This document shows, in pieces, positions 56,691-64,000 of a DNA stretch of 64,000 bases (position 1 is the first letter of the stretch; each line of letters opens with the position of its first letter). The translations under genes were made by a program, and so were the position numbers. Under the pieces are notes generated by a model. That model saw nothing but the letters and a program-made list of their open reading frames with translations, was not told the DNA's origin and did not search any database. Origin of the DNA: Gracilaria gracilis (lineage: Eukaryota; Rhodophyta; Florideophyceae; Gracilariales; Gracilariaceae); the NCBI GenBank assembly GCA_030374805.1, contig JARGSG010000052.1, positions 124,001 to 188,000 on the forward strand. The letters are read 5' to 3'.

Positions 56691-59013
56691 CCTACGGTAG
56701 TACGATCCAAGGAAGAGACGTCGAGTAGATAATATCGATAAAATAGCAAATTCTCATTTTGCGGGTTGGTGGCTTTCAACTCTTTGAGTCCGACGTGTCT
56801 TCTTTTCCTCTCGCTGGACATGATTGTAACTTTACAAACCATTCATGCCCAAACTTCGACAGCTTAGTTTGTCCGTATCTGTACTTGTGTGCAATTTCCG
56901 TTAAACCCGAAGATACTTTTGCGTACATGCAGGGCCGCCCAAGGTACATTAGTTTGAGCTTTCTACCGGCACTTCTTACGCATTACTTGGTTGCAACTTG
57001 GAATGCTCTCCGGCGTAATATATTATCAGTCACTCAGCAGCTACCTAAAATAGTTTGGTTATAGAATGATCTGCCATATTTCGGCACATGTTTAAAAACA
57101 AAATTTTGGCATCATCTCGACCATTTTATAGTACTTTCTCGAGCAAGAAATTAAGGCATTTTATGGGATTGTTTTTGACCATTTTGTGCCACCTATAGGC
57201 CGATGAGTTGTCGAGTAGGGGGGATGTTATTACTTCAGTTTTAGATATGTCTACTATATATCAAAGTAGAAAATGAAACCGCGCTTGGCAGAAAACCGAG
57301 CATCGTTTACTAGCAGGTCAAACTAGACAGCCTGGAAAAATATAAGGGAACTCATTATTTTTTTGAGAAGATAATTGAAATAAAACGGCCAAAGTCTGGG
57401 CAAAGACAGCCAAAAATTAGCACTTGAAGAGACAGACGGAGAGAAGTTGGAGATGGCAAGGAGCCGCTGGTGTACATGAAGGGTGTAGTGAATGGTATGG
57501 TGAAGGTTGAAGAGTATGTAGCTTGAATGTTTACGGTGTTGGGGACTGAGATATGGGAGCCCTGCGACATCGATACCGAGGGGACAGAAGACGAGGAAAG
57601 CCTGCGAGCGTTCTCGAGAAAAGAATTCGTAATGTTACATTGGTGCGTTGGAGATGTGGTTCAGATAGCCCATTGCATCATTAATTAGCAGCGCGATAGA
57701 AGGATGGAGAGTTTGGTAGCTAATTCCTGTCAAAGCAAGTGTACTAGAAAGAGGAGAGCTGCTCAAATAACTCCTACTACATTGCGTTTGGAGAAGTCAA
57801 ACACAGAATCCGAATGCTTTGGGAGGAGAAAAAGTGGTAAAGTTAGACTTGAAATATTTGATGTTGTGTGGTGCCCGACGTTGAGGGAACTACCAAATAT
57901 TCCAGGCGTCGTAGTTCTGAAAAACGATCGTTTTGTGATACTGAAAAAAATAAGGTAGTGCAAATCCAGGTCTCGACTTGGGGCGTGGAATGAATTGCAT
58001 TTGGTGAAAGAGGCCAAGAGAACCTGCGAGAGACTAACACAAAAGTGATACAAACCTTTGTTTCGTTCAATACCATATTCTAAAATTTATTATCTGTGTG
58101 AGCGCCAGTCCCAGCACCTCTAAGTTCTCATTATTTTAGCCCACGACTAGCAAATATTCGGATGATAGAACCCACCATTTCGCTTTACCTAACCTAGACC
58201 ATGAGGTTGACAAAAGCCAATCAAGATTTTAAGTTGTTTGGTGTTTTGTATGTGATTATATTGAGAGAAAGGCAGAGCTTTCTTAATTTTGTCTTGGTTT
58301 GAATGCCGGTAAATAAGCTTAATAGATTCCGAGGTGGTGCGGAAACAATTATACCGCGACAACCTGGAAGTTTTTTATATTAATGAAGTGACAAAAAAGA
58401 TTGCTGGAGTTAAGTGGAGAACTTTATAACAACGAAAAGAAAGGCACTTGTGTACAAGAATCGATTGTTGGAGATTAACTTTGATCAATATAGACGTGAG
58501 CAAAAGTTCGAAGCAGATGGGGATCCTTTTTTCCTTGGTCTGGCCAGAGGTTCTGATTTAGCATATAGACTAAGTTTTAATCCGAATGTTTTGGAACTGA
58601 AATCTATTTCGTCTTTAATTCAGAGCAGTAATTTATTGCTTTGCGAAAAATTAAGTATATGGGGAACCCGTAGTGCCAGCTGCTCAATAGGGTATAGGGA
58701 ATATTCCAGTTCGGAAGATATTTGAATGTAGTATTGTAGAGCGCGGCGAAAAATGAAGGCGCAATTACTCGTACTATATTCAGTTACGGTTTGTTTAAAC
58801 AGAGCTCTTGAGAATTTCTTATCCACATGTAGCGTTCTGGGCACAAAATCATTCTACCAGTGATATGTATAGCTCGGCAATCGGAAACCAAGATGCTCAC
58901 ACATTTCATTATTTATTTATATACGATATGAGTCAAGTAGTCTCTTTCTGACATGGAACCTCGATGATTTCGAGACTAGAAAGAAGTGCGCAGAACCAAA
59001 ACCTGGTTTCATT
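56691..59013. other. Intergenic; decayed purine-rich pieces
   Basis: 57,350-58,050 is purine-rich on the plus strand with broken frames (57,704-57,958) and includes the short match to 3,680-3,735. A plus-strand frame at 58,414-58,725 lacks an ATG and a recognisable domain. I see no RNA gene. Confidence 0.35.
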
Positions 59014-59979
59014 TCAAGAATTACCGAAAGTACTGTTCTGTATATGCAATCTTTTCAGCGCAGGTATACACTTCTTGGCTTCTCTTCGAGCGGTCTCTGT
59101 ACTCAATCCATTAAATATGGACTTTATGTCCACGAATTTTTCCAATTTTGATTCCTCAACAATTTTATGAATTTTGCGCGGAAGCTTGAAAGTGTGACTC
59201 ATTTCACCCACCGAAAATCCTTTTCCCCCACTTCTTTCAAGTACGTCTCTTCGGACGAAGAAAATGTCACTTCTTCCTTCTATGTACACAGGATAATAAT
59301 CATATCGATTTGCCACATAAATTAATGCCCCAGCTGAAGCTCCATAAACCACATCTGCATTTGCCCACGGTTCCCAGTTTCGGTCGTAAGAAACTAGAGC
59401 GTCGTAAGGAAAGTTGGCGTTATATTCTACGGAGACTACTCGAGGTCGGTAAGTACCATCAAAAAGAAGAGAATTAAAAAGCCACAAATCTATTGAGTCT
59501 ACATCAATCGATACGTAGTCAACATTGCTAGGAATATTATGTCTCTGAAATACTCCAACAATGTTATCTTCAGATAGTTTTTCCTTGTATATTCCAAGAT
59601 TGGGAAAATCAATTACAGCATCAAATATCCACCCTTTCCATCCTTTCTTGGCGAGGAGTTGTGTGTTAGTCCCGTTAAAGTCTTCTCCTGCTTTTGGGGG
59701 GGTGTACCCAAAACCGAACTCCACAAACTGTTTATTTGTCGCCTTTATGTTCTCAAAAATATATTCTATTACTCCATCTTGTGAGAATTGAGAGAAAACT
59801 CGATTTCTATGATTTTCAATGAGAGGAACCCAATTAGGTGGTGCGGGGCGTACAAACCGTAACTGAGGAAAAAGTTTTGTAAATTCTACATTATGTAGAA
59901 GAATACCAAACAAGGTTAAACAAGCTAGCAAAATTAATGATAGGATTTTTTTTTCTCTTTTGCCAGAAACAGTTCCCAT
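59014..59979 (-). CDS. Type II membrane FkbM-like methyltransferase
   Basis: A clean 321-codon frame from ATG 59979. Residues 1-10 are basic, 11-28 (KILSLILLACLTLFGILL) form a signal anchor, so the catalytic part should be in the Golgi or ER lumen. The methyltransferase domain follows: VFSQFSQDGVIEYIFENI (61-78), FVEFGFG (85-91, SAM-binding glycine motif), KGWIFDAVIDF (115-125, acidic strand end), and VDYVSIDVDSIDLWLFNS (153-170), the FkbM-type second acidic motif. These are the usual landmarks of Methyltransf_21/FkbM-like proteins, which O-methylate sugars or other small molecules. In an alga with membrane-bound glycosyltransferases nearby, a role in cell-wall polysaccharide methylation is plausible but not shown. 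No lesion is visible; this is one of the few genes here that looks active. Confidence 0.8.
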   Translation of the reverse strand: MGTVSGKREKKILSLILLACLTLFGILLHNVEFTKLFPQLRFVRPAPPNWVPLIENHRNRVFSQFSQDGVIEYIFENIKATNKQFVEFGFGYTPPKAGEDFNGTNTQLLAKKGWKGWIFDAVIDFPNLGIYKEKLSEDNIVGVFQRHNIPSNVDYVSIDVDSIDLWLFNSLLFDGTYRPRVVSVEYNANFPYDALVSYDRNWEPWANADVVYGASAGALIYVANRYDYYPVYIEGRSDIFFVRRDVLERSGGKGFSVGEMSHTFKLPRKIHKIVEESKLEKFVDIKSIFNGLSTETARREAKKCIPALKRLHIQNSTFGNS

Positions 59980-62310
59980 AATAAGAAACTTTCAGTTTTA
60001 TCTAATATCTTGTATCTACCCACCAACAGTTCTCTGGTTTTGTCTATGAAGAATAAAAGGAGGAGACTTTTCCACCTATATTGACCTCCAAGTACTGCGG
60101 ACTAAAGATTGTAGTACGTCCCTAGTCATTTTCTACAAATCCTTTCCCAGTATGTTATTTTTTAAGTTGTTAAGTAAGATTTTTTTCTCCTAGATTGAAA
60201 TCAGTATGGTTAGGTCTAAAAAACTATTTATTAAAAACAGTATCTTCTGTCATGCAATTTTTGAGAGACTTGATCTCCTTCAAGTGATCGGTTTTAAGGT
60301 ATTATTACGTACATTACTCCAGTCGGGTTGATTCAAAAATTGTAGTTTTAAATCGAGGAGAGGTCTTACAAAACGTTTAGATCTAAAAGTAGTTCTCTGA
60401 ATATCTTTGTGTTGTAATCTGTTCTTGACACGAAAACATTCACCAAACTAAACATCTATTTCATTTGAGAATCGAAGCATAGCACCTAAGAGTTAGGGAT
60501 CTCTATACATCGAAATCAAATTCTTCTACTTAATTTGAACTATAAACTATTTGGGATCCTGAAATTATCGTTTGTTGTTAAATACATCTATGAAATGCCC
60601 TACCAAATCCCAGAAGGCTTAAAAGCGTTCCATACTAAGCTTCGCCAGATTGTAGATGTACAAGTTCTTTTATTGTTTTCAAAATATAAACTGGTATGGT
60701 TTGAAGAGAAAAGAAAAAGAACATATCCTTCCTGCCTTAACACACTCTAGTTCTTTTTTGATCACTATGTTTGTCAGAATGTTTTCTCTATATGTAAAAA
60801 CGTTTTAATTTATTTCTGGTAAATCTTAATATCTGTTTCCCTTTCAATGTCAGTCAACCACTTCTGGGATATCTGTGACTTGGGTTTTGAATGACTTCGT
60901 ATGTGGACCACAAACAGGCACAATATGTACTATCGTTAATACTAATTCAAAGGCTGTTTTTTCCTTGGAAACCAAGGAAAGAAACACAAAGTATCCCAGA
61001 ATTTCATACTTCATAATTGTCGTTTTGAAAATGAATTAGTAAAACTGGGTTATGTAACATTGGAACTTCCCTCTTTATCGTGCAAAATGTTTCCAACTGA
61101 TTATGGATAGAAGATTGGTTAGTTTCTAGTTTTTTCCACCTATGCAATAGAAAGTAGGATTTCGAGTTAATGTGTAGGAGGAAAGGTTGGTGGGCTGCCA
61201 AAACCTGGTACCTCTAAATTTGTACTGGCCGAAGAAACGCACTTCAAAAAATCTTTCCATTTTAAAAGCGACTGGTAATTCTTCGCCTTTTGTCAAAATT
61301 GGGAACTTGACACAGTCATGCATGCTTTTTTTAGTTTTAGGACTACCGAGATAGGTTTTTCAATATGATTGCACTAAGATACCGCCGTGAATACAATACG
61401 CATACTTTGTGTGTATCCCATTGCAACGGCTTTTGCTTGGTGCCAATATATAAATGGGAAGGAGGAGTATGTAAAAATGTGCAGTATGCATTTAATGTTG
61501 AGTTGAATATTAGGTTTGCGCCAAACTCTAATACTTTATAGGCCAAATCTCTCATAAGCTTCACGCAGCTCATTGGTGAAAACGTTTGAGTATCACCATG
61601 GCCTCACAAGGCAGCTCCTCCTCAACTCCGCGGATGGCAAGACGCTATTCGCGGGAATGGGAGCCGGTAGGGCACCCAGCGGCAGATCAACCACTCTTGC
61701 AAGGCACCGGCTATTATCGTTTCTGCAGGTGCAGATGATCGACTCCCACTTCGCGATAAAACCCGCCAGAGACATATCTGGCGAAGCTTTGCCGTTTCGC
61801 TTCGATGAACAGAGTCCCCATCCGACGACAAGAGCCTCGAGGCGATGGAGATAGCAGGAAGTGCGTGTAATTGGAGAGTAGCGACGGTAATGACTGTTGC
61901 AATAACGGCACCGGCAGTCCATGAGGGATGTCAGAATTGAAAAATGGGCGCGCAGCCCAAGGACGAAAACGCGCCATGATGTTGGGAATGAAGACATCGA
62001 CCTCAACCCACTTCCACGCACTTCTATGGACTACTATTGAATTATACGTTGAATTGAAAGGTGATCGTGTACCCGCAAGTGCAAGTTACATCTGTGAATA
62101 TTCAACGAAGCACAAATTGGATGCAAGAAATACCTCATCACCCCTCCCGAACTACATATATCGCCTACACAACTCTCGACAATGACCAATAAGCCAACCA
62201 ACATTAACAGAAAGCTGAAACCAAAAGCCAGGAAACTCTTCTTTCGTATACAATTCATGTAGAATCGGTGCTCCATATGTGCAACATTCGTGTAATCCAT
62301 TATATGACCC
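59980..62310. other. Intergenic; nothing identified
   Basis: AT-rich to 61,560, then more GC-rich to about 62,030. The short frame from ATG 61,601 (MASQGSSSSTPRMARRYSRE) ends after 46 codons. No domain, repeat or RNA gene stands out. Confidence 0.35.
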
Positions 62311-62733
62311 CAGTGAAAATCCGTATTACAGATTGGATATTGATATGATATCTCTGTAGGACGTAGGATTAGTATTAAACTTTTATCCTACGGATATAAA
62401 AGATATGTGGAAATGATACAGTTTTGATAACTTTTGATATATTCCGGACGTGGAGCTGATATGTAATGTATCTTTGGTACTGTTTTCCGCATTTGCGATA
62501 TAAGTGTCATATATTTTGAAATTTTCCATTTCAAATCTACCTCAAAACTATACCCTAAATATATCAGATCCATATCAATACCTTTCGTGAGACTCACGCA
62601 AATATGATATCTAACTCAATAATATACTGAACCCGAATCTGAATTGTATAATAACTTTACAGATTCTGCTTCAAATATATCCAACTCATATCAAATTTGT
62701 ATCTCAGATTTCTACTGGGAGACGTGCAGTGAA
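62311..62733 (+). mobile_element. MITE, copy C
   Basis: Starts CCCAGTGAAAATCCGTATTA and ends GATTTCTACTGGG, giving short imperfect terminal inverted repeats. The interior matches copies A and B (39,914-40,742) in block order. Length is about 423 bases with no coding capacity. It is the best preserved of the three. Confidence 0.65.
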
Positions 62734-64000
62734 TTTCAAAGACTCAGGAATACATCGAGAGTAACTCAAATGGTAGCGTTCAAGTATATATTTTTCAGAT
62801 TTCCTAACCCACCTATTGCTCTGTTTCGCAGCAAAAACCGCTTCTGGAGTCTCTTGAAAGTTTTGTATGATGTAAGTAATGGGCTATCTTTCACAAAACA
62901 GGTTACAAATTGAACTGAATATGAATTATTGCGGACTTGGAAAGCATACCACCAAAGCATAATAATTTAAACAAGGAGAAACTTCTTCCAGAAAATAATT
63001 CATGGTTTTCTCTGGCTACCAATAAGAAGTACGAAAATACTGGTAGCACATTAATGCAAGGTAAGTTCTCTGGACTCGCATGACCCAAGAAGGATATTAA
63101 GGCTACAATACTGCTACTAATGGCGTACTAGAATGGTTTACAAGTGGCGCACATAAAGTGCTACTATACTGCAGTATATGGTTACATGTGGCGTACAAGT
63201 GGTCTACTTGGCTCATTTAGTACGTCACTTGTAATCCAAACATAGCAGCGTAGTATGCATCTTATAAATAATTGAAGGGTACGAAGAAGCTTCAAGAAGC
63301 GTGCTCCTGGTTATCATGTAGGTCGTAATCGGTCATGTAGACTTTTACTAAGATTCTAGTAGAATATAACTAATCTGATGCAACACTCGTGCCAGTGTTC
63401 TTATAAACCGATCGTCATTTACAATATAAGGGCAATACTAATATAGATTGATGGACACTAAGGTGTCGTATAGAGCTGCAAGTGGCAGTCGCGCACGCAC
63501 CGAAGACGGCTTCGCCCTCAACCACCATTTGGATATCGGCGGTTGGAGGCCCCTTCCTCACGCAATGACCAATCAGCACGTTGAAGTGCTGGGTGTGAAA
63601 TAGCACGGTCAAGATTCGCGGCACGGCGGCGGGGTCGAGCACCATCATAATAAGCTCACGATGTTGGAAACGAAGGGGGGGTGAAGGGACAGAAACGTGA
63701 CGCATCGACGCCATGACAGACGCAAACGTGCATGTACAAATTGCGACATGCGGGCTTGCGGTGATCACGTCGCTACCAATCCATCTTACGGCACGCACAG
63801 CACCTATTATACCTGCCGTGTAGTGCGTGCTTTGGTCGGTCCAACCTCTGTACCCCGAAACGCGCTGCAGACTTCGAATTCGCCGCCATGAACATCATGC
63901 GTTTGTTTGCTGTCATGATCTCGCTTGCCCTTAGCCATTAGGTGGCTTGATATAGCAGGGTGTGCTACAAGGGCCATTTGCGCTGGTGCTTGAAGGATTC
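62734..64000. other. Intergenic with a small palindromic repeat
   Basis: 63,133-63,241 is a foldback of about 110 bases with ends TGGTTTACAAGTGGCG and its near complement. A minus-strand frame at 63,798-63,415 lacks an ATG and a recognisable domain. Nothing else is supportable. Confidence 0.35.

Overview
The window is eukaryotic nuclear DNA. Genes are sparse, the few clean reading frames are essentially intronless, and most of the sequence is old mobile DNA from several families. The clean frames encode Golgi-type glycosyltransferases, a membrane-anchored FkbM-like methyltransferase and a ketopantoate-reductase-like protein of the kind found in algae and plants. This mixture suggests a multicellular red alga; that is an inference from gene style, not from a diagnostic marker. 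Both the interrupted and the clean genes use all three stop codons normally.

Layout. 1-4.4 kb holds only decayed purine-rich sequence. 4.4-5.1 kb has a clean 221-codon gene on the minus strand, and 6.4-7.3 kb an almost intact PIF/Harbinger-like transposase. 8.6-11.25 kb has a glycosyltransferase gene: a trefoil-like cysteine motif and a GT2 domain, then an in-frame TGA, then a GT32-like domain in the same frame. 14-18 kb has a LINE RNase H remnant and two orphan ORFs. 37.5-39.1 kb has a direct repeat flanking a small membrane ORF. 39.9-45 kb has paired MITEs, a gag fragment, and a truncated second copy of the large transposon's left end carrying a nested 434-bp foldback element. 47.8-48.5 kb has an EnSpm-type transposase remnant, 49.3-50.5 kb an unclassified transposase-like remnant, and 51.5-56.7 kb a dead Ty3/gypsy element on the minus strand. 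59-60 kb has a clean FkbM-like gene, and 62.3-62.7 kb a third MITE copy.

The most striking region is 19.06-37.18 kb. It begins and ends with inverted similar termini and with CTAGTTT-type subterminal motifs. It starts with a zinc-finger, Plavaka/EnSpm-like transposase gene and reads as one ~18.1-kb DNA transposon. Its other genes are a convergent coiled-coil protein; a minus-strand gene joining an N6/N4-type DNA methyltransferase to a SET domain; a divergent gene ending in a 2-oxoglutarate/Fe(II) dioxygenase fold; an intact ketopantoate-reductase-like gene; and a terminal zinc-knuckle/coiled-coil gene. Between the methyltransferase and dioxygenase genes lies 1.3 kb of large palindromes and tandem repeats. 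Apart from the reductase, every gene is broken by stops and frameshifts, so this copy is probably dead, but its architecture suggests a transposon that carried its own DNA- and protein-methylating and oxidising enzymes.
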